Assembly: GCF_016902535.1 (NCBI RefSeq)
Contig: NZ_JACSNY010000003.1
Location: forward strand, 62,001-126,000
Source of the DNA: Anaerotignum lactatifermentans
GTDB taxonomy: Bacteria; Bacillota; Clostridia; Lachnospirales; Anaerotignaceae
Direction of reading: 5' to 3'
Length of the DNA: 64,000 nucleotides
The position numbers and the translations under genes were made by a program. The notes below the pieces were generated by a model, which saw only the letters and a list, made by a program, of their open reading frames with translations, searched no databases and had not been told where the DNA came from. This document shows, in pieces, positions 1 through 8,992 of the stretch (positions are counted from its first letter, which is position 1; the number at the start of each line of letters is the position of its first letter).

Positions 1-180
1 AAGCTGTTTTTTAACAGAAATGCGAAATACAGCCTTTTTTATAGAAATACGAGGAAAGGCTTTGAAACAGCGAAGAGATTTGCAAAGACATGGAAAAATG
101 ATCTTTATTTGCTTTTACAATCTTTTAGGCTGCGGAAAAAGCAGATAAATAAAGTGTATCTATAAGAGAGGAGTTGTGTT
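1..180 (+). other. upstream region of the SLH protein gene
   Basis: AT-rich non-coding stretch leading to the first gene. A good Shine-Dalgarno (GAGAGGAG) sits about 7 bases before the ATG at 181. I see no convincing -35/-10 pair and no riboswitch I can name; the promoter may lie here in a weak form or outside the window. Confidence 0.4.
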
Positions 181-3100
181 ATGAAAAAACACATGGGGAA
201 ATGGGTCTCCTTTTCTTTGGCTGCGACCATGACGCTGACCGCGGTGCCGGTAACGGCGATGGCGGACGGAGAAGGGGATTTGAATGCCGTTATTAGTGCG
301 GGAGCAGAGGACGGTGTTGGAACAGAAGGCGCACAGGCAGAAATCAGCGGAAATAATTTAGAAAACTGTCAGAATGGTATTGCGGTAGACGATTATTATG
401 ACAGTTATTTTGGCTATGACGGCCCTTCCAAGGCGGGGATTACGAATGTGGATTCTGTGATTTCCAGCAATACGTTCTCCGGTTGCGTAACCAATGCTGT
501 ATCTTATGTGGTGCCGGAAGGGGAAGTATATGTAGCTGCAAGCGGTAAATATACTTTTACAAGAAACGGCATTAAATACGTGGCTGGAGAGGATTCTAAG
601 GGCAACAATACAGAATGCTATGATACGGTACAGGCTGCAGTCAATGCTGCGAAAGATGGGACAACGATTGTACTGACGGAAAATATGACAGGGGATGTTG
701 AGATTCCGGCAGGGAAAAAAGTAACACTGGACTTGAATGGTGTTACACTGACAAATGTTTCCGGTCACACCATTACCAATCAAGGCACGCTGACCATTCA
801 GGACAGCAGTGAAGGGAAAACAGGTACGGTGGATAATGTGAGCCATGCAAAAGGCGCATTGGAAAATGAAAAGACAGGTATAGTCTACATTGAGGGAGGC
901 ACTTTTACACGGAGTAAGGAAGCAAGCACAAGTGCAACTGACCATGGTGGAAACAGCTGGTATGTTGTTGATAATCAGGGAACCATGACGATTTCCGGCG
1001 GAACAATTACAAATAACTCCAAATATAGTTCTTTAGTATGTAATTTAGGAACAATGGATATTGACGGAGGTGTTTTACAGCAGGATGACTTTATTGTTTT
1101 AAAAAATGAAGCGGATGTCACTGTAAAAGATGGTAAAATTATTAGCCAAAACAATCAGGCATTGCAGAACTGGGGACAAGCCAAAGTTACTGGAAATGCG
1201 GAATTAAACGGCATTGTAAGTACGTGGGGCTGGGCAAACAGTGGAAACAATGAAGTCGGAACCACAACAATCGAAGGCGGTTCGATTGCTGGCAATATCA
1301 CACTGAACAATTATAATTCTCTCAATGGCGGGGACGACTTGCCAGGGTATATTATTACTGGCGGTAATATCACAGGTAATATTGATACAACAATATATAA
1401 TGAAACTGCTTGCCAAGGAACGGTCAAGCTTTCGGACGGTGCTGTGCTTAACGGCAGCATTACAAACGCCGGTGTGGCGGAAGTAGAGGTATCCGGCGCG
1501 ACAGTAACCGGTGGGGTATCCAATACAGGAGACGGCGCTGTTCTTCTTTCCAATGGCGCGACCGTAAGAGGCACGGTTTCTAATGCGGGAACCGGTACAA
1601 TGGCGGTTGTGGAAAGTTCTGTGGGAGAATTCAATGGAGATGAGACGATTTCCTTCCTGAACAGCAGCTTGACAAACGGTACTCCCATTTCTGATACTAC
1701 AGATATGGAAGATACAGCCGCTATGATTGGAACAAAAACGTATGAAACTCTGGAAGCTGCTATTCAGGATGCAACGACCGGGGATACTATCCGTTTGATG
1801 AGAGATGTGACTGTAGTGAATACGGAAGACATGGCAACGAATGTAAATAATTCCGTAATCTTGCTCCCTGCTGGTGTAACGCTGGACGGCAACGGCAAAA
1901 AGATCATTGCGAGTGCTGATTGGGTTGCGACAGCAGACAAAAAACCCGCGAACCATATTGTTGGTATCTCTGGCACTTCCGCGACCATCAAAGATCTGAC
2001 CATCATTGGCAATGCCAATACAAAGCATGGTATCAATGTTTATGGTGTCAACGGAAGCGCATCCCTGAATGTTTCCAACGTTGTGATTCAGAACTGCGGT
2101 ACAGCGGGTATGGTCATCAACGGAGCAAAAGTGACAGCATCCAACATCACCACATCCGGAAACGCATGGGGCGGTATCAACGTGGATGATAATCCTGGAT
2201 CAGAACTGAATCTGACAGGCGGTTCTTTCGCGGAGCCTGTACAGATTTGGACAGAGTATACAAGCGGCACCATTGGAGACAAGGTGCAGGTAAATGGAGC
2301 GGGCCTGTCTCAGGTAAACGGTGTCAACAGCGAAGAATCGCCAGATAGAAACTTCATCTATTTTACAGACGATTACACCAAGCTGGGCACCGCGTATAAT
2401 GAAACAACAAATACTATTTATACATCTTTGGAAAAAGCACTGAAAGATGCGAGTGCAAGCGATGTAATTCATGTAGTTAATGACGCTGCGCTGGAAAACG
2501 ATGCAGAAGTAAAAGCGAATGTGACACTGATCGTGGAACCCGATGTAACAATGTCGATTGCTGAAGATAAGAAACTGACCAATAATGGTACCATTGAAAA
2601 TAAAGGCACAATCAGCGGTGCTGTTACGGATAATGGCACAATAACGGAATACTATACCGTTCGTTTTACTTCCAACAAGACCATTCTCAGCGTTGCAGTA
2701 GAACAGGAGGGAGTCGGCCCTGTACAGCCAAATGAACAGGATGGCACTGTTTACAGCCTTGAAAAAGGTACCTATACATATGAACTTACTACTTCTAAAG
2801 GAACAAAGACCGGAAGTTTTACAGTAGCCGATAAAGATATGGATGTTTATGTAAAATTCAGCACCGGTTCCTCTTCTTCTTCCGGCGGCGGTGCTTCCGT
2901 TTCCAGCAGTGATATCGCTGTAGACAGCGGCAAGCATGGTGATGTTACTGTCAACAAAGACAGCGCGGCCAAAGGCGATAAAGTAACCATTACTGTAAAA
3001 CCCGATGACGGCTATGTGCTGGACAAGCTGACCGTCAAGGATGAAAACGGCGATAAGATCAAAGTGGAAGAAGGCACCAACGGCAAGTATACATTCACTA

Positions 3101-3729
3101 TGCCCGAAGGCGATGTTTCCATCGAAGCGGAATTTGTGAAGGAAGCTGAGGAAACGACAGAAGAAGTGACCGAAGAAACAACGCTGAACTTTGTGGATGT
3201 TTCTTCTTCCGACTGGTTCTATCCCGGCGTAAAATACGTTGTGGAACAGAAGATCATGAGTGGTATTTCTGATGTTCAGTTTGGCCCCGGCGTAGAACTG
3301 ACCCGTGGTATGATGGTACAGATGCTCTATAATCTGGAAGGCCGTCCTACGGCAGAAGGCGCGAACGCGTTTACAGATGTAGCGGCAGGCCAGTGGTACA
3401 CAGACGCTGTGGTATGGGCAACCGGTGAAAAGATCGTCAGCGGCATGGGCGATAATCTTTTCGCGCCTAATGAAAAGATCACAAGAGAACAGATGGTAGT
3501 AATGCTGTACAATTACGCGAAATATCTGGGCTTGGATACTACAGCAGCAGCGGATGTGACACAGTTTACAGATGGCGCGAAGGTTTCTGCATGGGCGTTG
3601 GATGCTGTGAGATGGGCTGTTGCGGAAGGATATCTCAGCGGTATGGGAGATAATACACTGGCACCTCAGGGTGCGGCTACCAGAGCGGAGATCGCTTCTG
3701 TATTCATGCGTTTTATGAAAGAAATGTAA
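181..3729 (+). CDS. SLH-domain surface protein with beta-helix region
   Basis: Secreted cell-surface protein of 1182 residues. Residues 1-28 form a signal peptide (basic start, hydrophobic core, AMA cleavage site). Most of residues 45-830 is made of short Gly/Thr/Asn-rich strands typical of right-handed beta-helix (pectate-lyase-like) folds. A Ser/Gly linker near 897-913 leads to a bacterial repeat domain (about 912-990), an acidic Glu/Thr linker, and three S-layer homology repeats (about 1003-1055, 1064-1115, 1125-1180), each opening with an F-x-D-V/G pattern and ending in an R-[GEA]-x-[MIV] helix. SLH repeats usually bind pyruvylated secondary wall polymer, so the protein should be wall-attached and display its helix outside. 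The beta-helix begins abruptly after the signal peptide, which may indicate loss of N-terminal repeats. A terminator follows. Substrate or ligand is unknown. Confidence 0.85.
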   Translation: MKKHMGKWVSFSLAATMTLTAVPVTAMADGEGDLNAVISAGAEDGVGTEGAQAEISGNNLENCQNGIAVDDYYDSYFGYDGPSKAGITNVDSVISSNTFSGCVTNAVSYVVPEGEVYVAASGKYTFTRNGIKYVAGEDSKGNNTECYDTVQAAVNAAKDGTTIVLTENMTGDVEIPAGKKVTLDLNGVTLTNVSGHTITNQGTLTIQDSSEGKTGTVDNVSHAKGALENEKTGIVYIEGGTFTRSKEASTSATDHGGNSWYVVDNQGTMTISGGTITNNSKYSSLVCNLGTMDIDGGVLQQDDFIVLKNEADVTVKDGKIISQNNQALQNWGQAKVTGNAELNGIVSTWGWANSGNNEVGTTTIEGGSIAGNITLNNYNSLNGGDDLPGYIITGGNITGNIDTTIYNETACQGTVKLSDGAVLNGSITNAGVAEVEVSGATVTGGVSNTGDGAVLLSNGATVRGTVSNAGTGTMAVVESSVGEFNGDETISFLNSSLTNGTPISDTTDMEDTAAMIGTKTYETLEAAIQDATTGDTIRLMRDVTVVNTEDMATNVNNSVILLPAGVTLDGNGKKIIASADWVATADKKPANHIVGISGTSATIKDLTIIGNANTKHGINVYGVNGSASLNVSNVVIQNCGTAGMVINGAKVTASNITTSGNAWGGINVDDNPGSELNLTGGSFAEPVQIWTEYTSGTIGDKVQVNGAGLSQVNGVNSEESPDRNFIYFTDDYTKLGTAYNETTNTIYTSLEKALKDASASDVIHVVNDAALENDAEVKANVTLIVEPDVTMSIAEDKKLTNNGTIENKGTISGAVTDNGTITEYYTVRFTSNKTILSVAVEQEGVGPVQPNEQDGTVYSLEKGTYTYELTTSKGTKTGSFTVADKDMDVYVKFSTGSSSSSGGGASVSSSDIAVDSGKHGDVTVNKDSAAKGDKVTITVKPDDGYVLDKLTVKDENGDKIKVEEGTNGKYTFTMPEGDVSIEAEFVKEAEETTEEVTEETTLNFVDVSSSDWFYPGVKYVVEQKIMSGISDVQFGPGVELTRGMMVQMLYNLEGRPTAEGANAFTDVAAGQWYTDAVVWATGEKIVSGMGDNLFAPNEKITREQMVVMLYNYAKYLGLDTTAAADVTQFTDGAKVSAWALDAVRWAVAEGYLSGMGDNTLAPQGAATRAEIASVFMRFMKEM

Positions 3730-3781
3730 AAATATAAAAACAAAAGGAGACACAGAAAACAGATTCTCCTGAATAAGAGAC

Positions 3782-3814
3782 AGAGCCTCTGCATTTTGCG
3801 GAGGCTCTTGTTTT
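3782..3814 (+). terminator. rho-independent terminator of the SLH gene
   Basis: Perfect 8-bp stem AGAGCCTC / GAGGCTCT separated by 11 bases and followed by TGTTTT, 52 bases after the SLH stop codon. Confidence 0.75.
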
Positions 3815-3821
3815 ATACAGT

Positions 3822-3900
3822 AAATAAACTGTATGATATTGAAATTTCTGACAGTACCCTCAGCAGAATTACAGATAAGATTCTTCCTATTGTGAAAGAA
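3822..3900 (+). pseudogene. IS256-family transposase fragment
   Basis: About 25 codons read as YDIEISDSTLSRITDKILPI-VKE, closely matching the segment just before the first catalytic Asp of IS256/Mutator-type transposases (I recall that family having E-I-S-D-S-T-x-S-R-I-T-D-K in this place, followed by W-Q-x-R-P-L). Homology stops after VKE, and neither the catalytic DDE residues nor terminal inverted repeats are seen. The open frame continues to 4152 but runs through a strong terminator hairpin and has no start codon with a ribosome site, so it is a relic and not a gene. Confidence 0.6.
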
Positions 3901-3989
3901 TGTCCGGCGGCTGCCAGGGAGTACGTGAAAGAACGTGGCGTTCAGGTCATACAGAAAGAAGAAAAAACTTGGAATGAGGACGATTTACG

Positions 3990-4021
3990 AAAAATACCGG
4001 GTCTGCATCCGGTATTTTTAT
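3990..4021. terminator. terminator-like hairpin in the relic region
   Basis: Perfect inverted repeat AAAAATACCGG / CCGGTATTTTT with an 8-base loop, A-rich on one side and T-rich on the other, so it could stop transcription from either direction. It isolates the downstream lipoprotein gene from the IS256 relic. Confidence 0.65.
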
Positions 4022-4121
4022 ACTCTGTTTATTCCAAGACAGTAGGGAACCAGTATCATGGAAAGCGAGAAAATGTTTGGATGAAGGAACGATTTCGAAA
4101 CACTTGCGCACAGCTTTTGTT
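4022..4121 (+). other. intergenic spacer before the GH5-like gene
   Basis: Part of the gene-free stretch 3730-4182. Apart from the terminator, the IS256 relic, the hairpin and the promoter listed separately, I see nothing recognisable here. Confidence 0.4.
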
Positions 4122-4150
4122 TTGTTGTACCAGTGATTCTATGGTAAAAT
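4122..4150 (+). promoter_or_regulatory. promoter of the GH5-like lipoprotein gene
   Basis: TTGTTG, 17-base spacer, TAAAAT; the -10 box ends 32 bases before the start codon, which carries a GAGGTG ribosome site. Confidence 0.5.
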
Positions 4151-4182
4151 AATAAAAATAAGATTTGTGAGGTGATAAAGCG

Positions 4183-6384
4183 ATGAAACGTATCGTTGCA
4201 CTGCTGCTTACAGTGATTATGATTCTGTCACTTGCTGCTTGTGGTGGATCTAAGAAAGCCAGTGATTCTGCAGACCTCGATGCAGAGTTAGAACGAGCCA
4301 TTGCGTATGGGATCGTAACGGAAGACGACCTTGACAACATGGACGAAACGGTTACTTACAAACAATTTTGTGAACTTCTAACCCATGTGGTGTCCATGCG
4401 AGGAGAGGAATTTGTTCCGGCATGGGAAGAGGTTGCCGCAGCAGCTCTCGACTCTAACGAATCCATGCAGCGGGACGATGTGCTTTTAGCTATGTTTGAA
4501 GCGTCCATCATCATGGAAACCGACCGGGATGAGGGTCAGCTGGCGGATTGGGACGAGAGCCTCGCTCAGGGGGACTGGTGGGACGGTCGAACTTTGGACT
4601 ACGATCTGTTCCCAAATTGGCAGGAACCCTACGCCGCTACTTATGACGGCAATCTGGATTTTAATATTTTCGATCACGCCGCGTGGCACTTTGAAAAAAC
4701 ACCTTCGGTAATTTCCGGTCTGCTGCCGTTGGAACCCAGAGAGGACATGACCTATGGCTTCGGAGAGGATGTCAGCGTTGAGGAAGCTATCCGCGCAGTG
4801 ACGCGGCTGGTGGAATCCAATGCCAAGATCACCGCCGAGGAGCCAGTATATGTGCCGGTGACAGAAACGGGTACCTACGATAAGACCATCATTACCGATG
4901 AACTTTTGACGGGAGACTCGGATTTGCCGGATGTTACCCAGAGCCAGCTTCCCTCTACATGGAAGGGCACCGGTCTGAGCAGCTGTAAGGATGGGCGGCA
5001 CATATACCGCCACTTCCGGGAGTCCGACGTGACATTCCTTTCGGAAAATGGTTTCAACTTCCTGCGACTATTTTTCGGCTTTGACACGCTTCGATTCCCC
5101 AACTACCCGGAGGATGGACGGCTGGTCAATGAAAACGAACTGCGGGAACTGGATCAGCTGATCGCATGGGGCATTGAGCACGGCGTACATATTCAGATAT
5201 CCATGGGCTTTTATCTGGACGAGAATGGTCAGTGCAAGCGGGAGGAAACATCTGACTGCCTGATGCCGGAAAATGACGCAGAATGGGCTATGGTCACCGA
5301 TTATTGGACCATGCTGGCCCGCCGCTATGCGGGGGTTCCCAACCGGTATCTGACCTTTGACCTGAGTAACGAGATTCAGCCATCAGGCGAGGAATTTGCC
5401 TATGAGGCAGAAAAAATGAGTGAGATGGTGTCCGCCATCCGGTCGGCAGACGAAGAACGGGTTCTGCTCCATTCCTTCCCGGGGTATCCCAACACGGCAT
5501 GGATGGAATTTACCTCTTCCCTGGGGCTGGCCGTGGGCTGTCATCCCTATTATCCCATGAACATTAGTACTGGTAACACTGGTGCGGGCAGTGGAGATTA
5601 TTTTGAACCCTGTTGGCCTATGCCGGTGCTGCCCTGTTGGAAAATCGCCACACGGGAGATGCCTCTGACGTTACAGGGAGAAATCGGCGGTACGAATCTG
5701 TCTATCCATGTGGGGAAATCCGGACCCAACGCCTGGGTGGAAGTCCTGGCTGACGGGGAAACGCTGGAGCGTTTTGAAATGCCCGAACCCCTTTGGGAGG
5801 AAAACGGCGAGTGCTGGTACGGCGAGGAAATGCTGACCTGCACAGTGCCCGAAGGAGTTACGGAGGTAGAAATCTGGGCGCGGGACGAAGACGCCCACAT
5901 CGACACGGTGATTGTTCAGGGCGATGGCTGCCAAACGAGCGTGGTATTCAGCAGCGACGATTGGGATGATGCTGCCCCGCTGCCTATTGTCATCCACGGA
6001 GACGGCACTTACAGCAACACAGAGGGCACTGTCATGACCGGGCAGGAGATCTATACAAAAGCCATTGAACCCTACCGGGAAATTGCACAGCGGCACGGTG
6101 TGGGCTTCATGATTGGTGAGTTTGGCGTCTTTGCTGGAGCCAACTGGGACATCGGTATAGTGACTGCCTACCAGGATACCATGATGGAGATGTTCGCAGA
6201 GCAGGGGCTCGGCTGGTGTTACTGTGAACTCTATAACGGCGAAACCCATCTGTTGCTACGGGATGCATCCCAGTCTCAATGGGCCAATGCCACGGTGGTG
6301 GATGCGGGTCTGGACCCGACTGACGGTCCATGCTTAGTGGTAAAAGAATTGCTGGATAGTTTTCGCAAGTACACCACAGATTGA
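4183..6384 (+). CDS. lipoprotein, GH5-like (cellulase-fold) glycoside hydrolase
   Basis: Predicted surface lipoprotein of 733 residues: hydrophobic signal ending in the lipobox LAAC, lipidated Cys20. Residues about 35-130 are helical with two repeats that loosely resemble SLH modules. From about 265 on the protein looks like a (beta/alpha)8 GH-A clan hydrolase: NE in DLSNEIQ (Glu397, likely acid/base), HPYYP near 450 (the conserved His-x-Tyr), IGEFGVF (Glu646, likely nucleophile), and a Trp/Tyr strand WCYCELYNG near the end. Between the His-x-Tyr and nucleophile strands lies a beta-rich insertion (about 490-590) that looks like a carbohydrate-binding sandwich. The substrate cannot be read from the sequence. 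It sits between an IS256 relic and a broken recombinase, suggesting horizontal acquisition. The start is fixed by the GAGGTG site and signal peptide. Confidence 0.7.
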   Translation: MKRIVALLLTVIMILSLAACGGSKKASDSADLDAELERAIAYGIVTEDDLDNMDETVTYKQFCELLTHVVSMRGEEFVPAWEEVAAAALDSNESMQRDDVLLAMFEASIIMETDRDEGQLADWDESLAQGDWWDGRTLDYDLFPNWQEPYAATYDGNLDFNIFDHAAWHFEKTPSVISGLLPLEPREDMTYGFGEDVSVEEAIRAVTRLVESNAKITAEEPVYVPVTETGTYDKTIITDELLTGDSDLPDVTQSQLPSTWKGTGLSSCKDGRHIYRHFRESDVTFLSENGFNFLRLFFGFDTLRFPNYPEDGRLVNENELRELDQLIAWGIEHGVHIQISMGFYLDENGQCKREETSDCLMPENDAEWAMVTDYWTMLARRYAGVPNRYLTFDLSNEIQPSGEEFAYEAEKMSEMVSAIRSADEERVLLHSFPGYPNTAWMEFTSSLGLAVGCHPYYPMNISTGNTGAGSGDYFEPCWPMPVLPCWKIATREMPLTLQGEIGGTNLSIHVGKSGPNAWVEVLADGETLERFEMPEPLWEENGECWYGEEMLTCTVPEGVTEVEIWARDEDAHIDTVIVQGDGCQTSVVFSSDDWDDAAPLPIVIHGDGTYSNTEGTVMTGQEIYTKAIEPYREIAQRHGVGFMIGEFGVFAGANWDIGIVTAYQDTMMEMFAEQGLGWCYCELYNGETHLLLRDASQSQWANATVVDAGLDPTDGPCLVVKELLDSFRKYTTD

Positions 6385-6447
6385 TGTTGATGTGGTTTGT
6401 GTCGTTGGAAACTATTTGGTATGATTGAAAATATAAAATAGAGCGTG

Positions 6448-6496
6448 AAAACACCGATGAATCACATAGCTTTATGTGAAAATCATCGGTGTTTTT
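6448..6496 (+). terminator. terminator of the GH5-like gene
   Basis: 13-bp perfect stem AAAACACCGATGA / TCATCGGTGTTTT with an inner ATCACATA/TATGTGA stem, ending in a T-run; 63 bases after the stop codon. Being A-rich on the left it could also act on the other strand. Confidence 0.75.
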
Positions 6497-6527
6497 TGAA
6501 TATTCAGAGACAGGTCAATACCCATGA

Positions 6528-6968
6528 AGCCGTATGCGCGAGAAAATGCGGCGGGAAGCCAATGGGGAAGAAACAAAAATCCAAGCCAGACAGGAATGGA
6601 GCATCGTTACCATACAGGGAATTTTGGAAAATGTCTTCTATATTGGTACATTAAGGCAGGGGAAATATACCAGAAAACGCATCAATGGCCCAGAAATCAA
6701 GAAGGATGAACGGGATCATACTGTCCTTGAAAATCACCATGAAGCCATCATAGACAGGCAGACCTTTGCCATGGCACAGGAACAGCGAAAGAAAAGAATC
6801 CGTTCCAATGACAGAGGAATCAGGAAATATGATAATGTCTATTCCGGATTTCTCTACTGCGGCAGCCCTATGTTTTCCATGCGCCGAAGCGATCGGAAGC
6901 CTGCTTATGTCTGCGGCACATATCACAAACGTGGGCGGAACGGAATGAGAATGGGAAAAATAATATGA
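6528..6968 (+). pseudogene. large serine recombinase, C-terminal fragment
   Basis: About 146 codons match the recombinase domain and zinc beta-ribbon of large serine site-specific recombinases (transposon Tn-type integrases): QEWSIVTIQGIL, FYIGTLRQGKYTRK, ENHHEAIIDRQTFA, KYDNVYSGFLYCG and KPAYVCGTYH are typical stretches. The N-terminal catalytic resolvase domain is absent, the first zinc-ribbon CxxC appears damaged (LYCGSPMF lacks the expected second half), and the frame ends just after the CGTYHKRG segment. No start codon or ribosome site precedes it. It is a decayed remnant marking a former mobile element. Confidence 0.75.
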
Positions 6969-7160
6969 TCCGCGGTATGGCGGCGTTATTGAGAATCAAA
7001 GAAAGCGAAAAAGGAAGATCGAGTCTGTTTATAGTGCGGAGGCAAAAACAGGAATCCCCAAGGAAAGAAATCGTATTTTTACATAAATATGTGTTCTTTG
7101 GATCATAATAACTCTGAACAACCGACCGACGGAGGTTGGACATAGAGGAGGAAAAACAAC
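6969..7160 (+). other. intergenic region before spoVT
   Basis: Possibly further decayed recombinase sequence, then the spoVT leader. A CATAAT-like box lies near 7103, but I cannot assign a sigma factor. A GGAGG ribosome site precedes the spoVT ATG. Confidence 0.3.
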
Positions 7161-7706
7161 ATGAAAGCAACTGGCATTGTCAGAAGGATTGACGATTTAG
7201 GCAGGGTAGTGATTCCAAAGGAGATTCGGCGGACTCTGAGAATCCGGGAAGGCGACCCGCTGGAAATTTTTACAGATAGGGAAGGCGAGATTATACTGAA
7301 AAAGTATTCCCCCATTGGGGAGCTGGGGGCCTTTGCCAAGGAATACGCGGAAAGTCTGGCCCAGACGGCGGGGCATGTGACCTGCATTGTGGATAAGGAC
7401 CGGATTATTGCCGTATCCGGCGGCGGGAAGAAGGAATTGCTGGAGAAGTATATCAGTCCGGAACTGGAGGCCTGCATCAATAAGAGGGCGACTGTATCCA
7501 CCAAAAAAGGCGAGGAAGGCTTTGTCCCTGTTTTGAAGGATGGAGAAGGCGAGGAATACGCCTATCAGCTCATTGCTCCCATCATTGCCGAGGGGGACGC
7601 CATGGGAGCCATTGTGTTCCTGTCCCATGATAAGAAAATGGGCGAGGTGGAAGGCAAGCTGGCCCAGACGGCGGCAGGCTTTCTTGGCAAACAGATGGAA
7701 CAGTAA
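7161..7706 (+). CDS. spoVT: stage V sporulation regulator SpoVT (AbrB family)
   Basis: DNA-binding regulator of 181 residues, about the length of Bacillus SpoVT. The N-terminal 50 residues are a swapped-hairpin AbrB domain (MKATGIVRRIDDLGRVVIPKEI is the hallmark opening), the rest a GAF-like sensor domain. SpoVT modulates late forespore (sigma-G) genes in spore formers, so the host is probably sporogenic. In many Clostridia spoVT follows prsA/mfd; here it stands about 16 kb from that group and directly after mobile-element debris. Strong GAGGAGG ribosome site and its own terminator suggest a monocistronic unit. Confidence 0.9.
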   Translation: MKATGIVRRIDDLGRVVIPKEIRRTLRIREGDPLEIFTDREGEIILKKYSPIGELGAFAKEYAESLAQTAGHVTCIVDKDRIIAVSGGGKKELLEKYISPELEACINKRATVSTKKGEEGFVPVLKDGEGEEYAYQLIAPIIAEGDAMGAIVFLSHDKKMGEVEGKLAQTAAGFLGKQMEQ

Positions 7707-7714
7707 TACAGTAT

Positions 7715-7742
7715 AAACGGCGGCATAGGATGCCGCCGTTTT
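7715..7742 (+). terminator. spoVT terminator
   Basis: Perfect stem AAACGGCGGCAT / ATGCCGCCGTTT with a 3-base loop, ending in TTTT, 8 bases after the stop codon. Confidence 0.85.
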
Positions 7743-7804
7743 CCCTTTGTCCGTTGTCAGCAGGCGGGAAATATGGTACGCTGAGAGGACGAAAGGAGGC
7801 CCTG

Positions 7805-8740
7805 ATGGATACATATTTTATTGTGAACCCGGCGGCGGGACGGGGAAAGGCCTTGGAACTGCTGCCGGAAATAGAAGGAGAAATGCAGCGGCGGCGTCTG
7901 CCTTATGAGATCTATTTGACAAAGGGCCGGGGAGACGGCGAGGATTTTGTACGGAAACTGACGGCGGCGCATCCGGAGAGGCTGCGGATCTTTGCCTGCG
8001 GCGGGGACGGTACCCTCCACGAGACAATCAACGGTGCGATAGGAAAAAATGTGGAGATCGGTCTCTTCCCTGTGGGGACAGGGAATGATTTTGTGCGGAA
8101 TTTTACGGAAAAAGAGAAGTTTCTTTCTCTGGGGGCACAGCTGGAAGGAACGGCCAAAAAGCTGGATCTGCTGCGGGTTTCCGGGCGGTACTGTGTCAAT
8201 ATGGTCAATATCGGCTTCGACTGTGAGGTAGTGGCGAAGGCGGCGCAGTGGAAAAAGCGCCCGCTGGTGCATGGGCCCATGGCGTATTTTCTGGCAGTGG
8301 GCAGTCTTTTTTTCCGGCCTATGGGAAAGACGCTGGCTTTCCGGCGGGAAGGAGAGGAAAAACAGGGGAAATACCTTCTCTGCACCTTTGCCAATGGTAG
8401 TTTCTGCGGCGGGGCCTTCTGTTCTTCCCCCTATGCCCGGCTGGATGATGGGAAAATGGACGCGGCTTTTATCGGAAAAGTAAGCCGGGGAGAGTTCCTG
8501 CGGCTGCTGCCCGCCTACCGCAAGGGGGCATATCTGGAAAAAATGGCGGGACGGAAAGAACTGGAATACTTTACCTGCGACCAGCTGGAGCTTTTGGCAA
8601 AGCGGCCGCAGAAAGTCAGTCTGGACGGGGAAATCTATCATTTCCGTCATCTGCGTCTGAAAATGGAAAAAGAAGCGTGGACCTTTCTGGTGCCTGCGGG
8701 GAGCCAGCTGATGGAAAAAGACAGGAAGGAGGAAACATAA
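7805..8740 (+). CDS. diacylglycerol kinase-family lipid kinase (YegS/DgkB-like)
   Basis: Protein of 311 residues with the diacylglycerol-kinase catalytic fold: VNPAAGRG nucleotide-binding opening (residues 5-12), the CGGDGTLHETINGA signature (about 66-79) and PVGTGNDFVR (about 89-98). It probably phosphorylates diacylglycerol or a related lipid with ATP at the membrane. The ATG at 7805 with GGAGG upstream is chosen because it places the first motif at the family-typical position; longer frames lack a ribosome site. The stop overlaps the next start by one base, so the two genes are translationally coupled. Confidence 0.85.
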   Translation: MDTYFIVNPAAGRGKALELLPEIEGEMQRRRLPYEIYLTKGRGDGEDFVRKLTAAHPERLRIFACGGDGTLHETINGAIGKNVEIGLFPVGTGNDFVRNFTEKEKFLSLGAQLEGTAKKLDLLRVSGRYCVNMVNIGFDCEVVAKAAQWKKRPLVHGPMAYFLAVGSLFFRPMGKTLAFRREGEEKQGKYLLCTFANGSFCGGAFCSSPYARLDDGKMDAAFIGKVSRGEFLRLLPAYRKGAYLEKMAGRKELEYFTCDQLELLAKRPQKVSLDGEIYHFRHLRLKMEKEAWTFLVPAGSQLMEKDRKEET

Positions 8741-8961
8741 TGGAAGAGCTTTGTATCGGCGGTACCTATCTGCATTATAAGGGGAAAGAATATCGTGTAG
8801 AGGGCGTGGCGAAACATTCGGAAACACTGGAGGAAATGGTGGTCTACCGCCAGCTTTACGGAGAGGGCGGCCTATGGGTGCGGCCCCTTGCCATGTTTCT
8901 GGAGGAAGTGGAGGTACAGGGGGAAAAAATACCCAGATTTCGCCTGAAGCAACGGCCTTGA
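8740..8961 (+). CDS. DUF1653-family protein
   Basis: Small protein of 73 residues. The pattern YLHYKGKEYRVEGVAKHSET followed by VVYRQLYG and WVRPLAMF is typical of DUF1653, a compact beta-barrel-like family of unknown function. It begins on the last base of the preceding kinase stop codon (TAATG), so it is co-translated with it. The stop codon is part of the -35 box of the next promoter. Confidence 0.8.
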   Translation: MEELCIGGTYLHYKGKEYRVEGVAKHSETLEEMVVYRQLYGEGGLWVRPLAMFLEEVEVQGEKIPRFRLKQRP

Positions 8962-8986
8962 CAGAAACGCCGCAAGAGGATACAAT
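8958..8986 (+). promoter_or_regulatory. strong promoter of the MATE gene
   Basis: TTGACA, exactly 17 bases, TACAAT. The -35 box overlaps the stop of the DUF1653 gene. Transcription should start near 8993, leaving a leader of about 120 bases before the MATE start. Confidence 0.7.
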
Positions 8987-8992
8987 ATCTGA

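Noticed and set aside
2200-3753. Long minus-strand open frame of 517 codons opposite the SLH gene
   Set aside because: Antisense shadow: Cys/His/Ile-rich, no family, no ribosome site, and the plus-strand frame has clear SLH domains.
3796-4152. Open frame of 118 codons starting with TTG
   Set aside because: Start lies inside the SLH terminator and the frame crosses another strong hairpin. Only the short IS256-like part has meaning.
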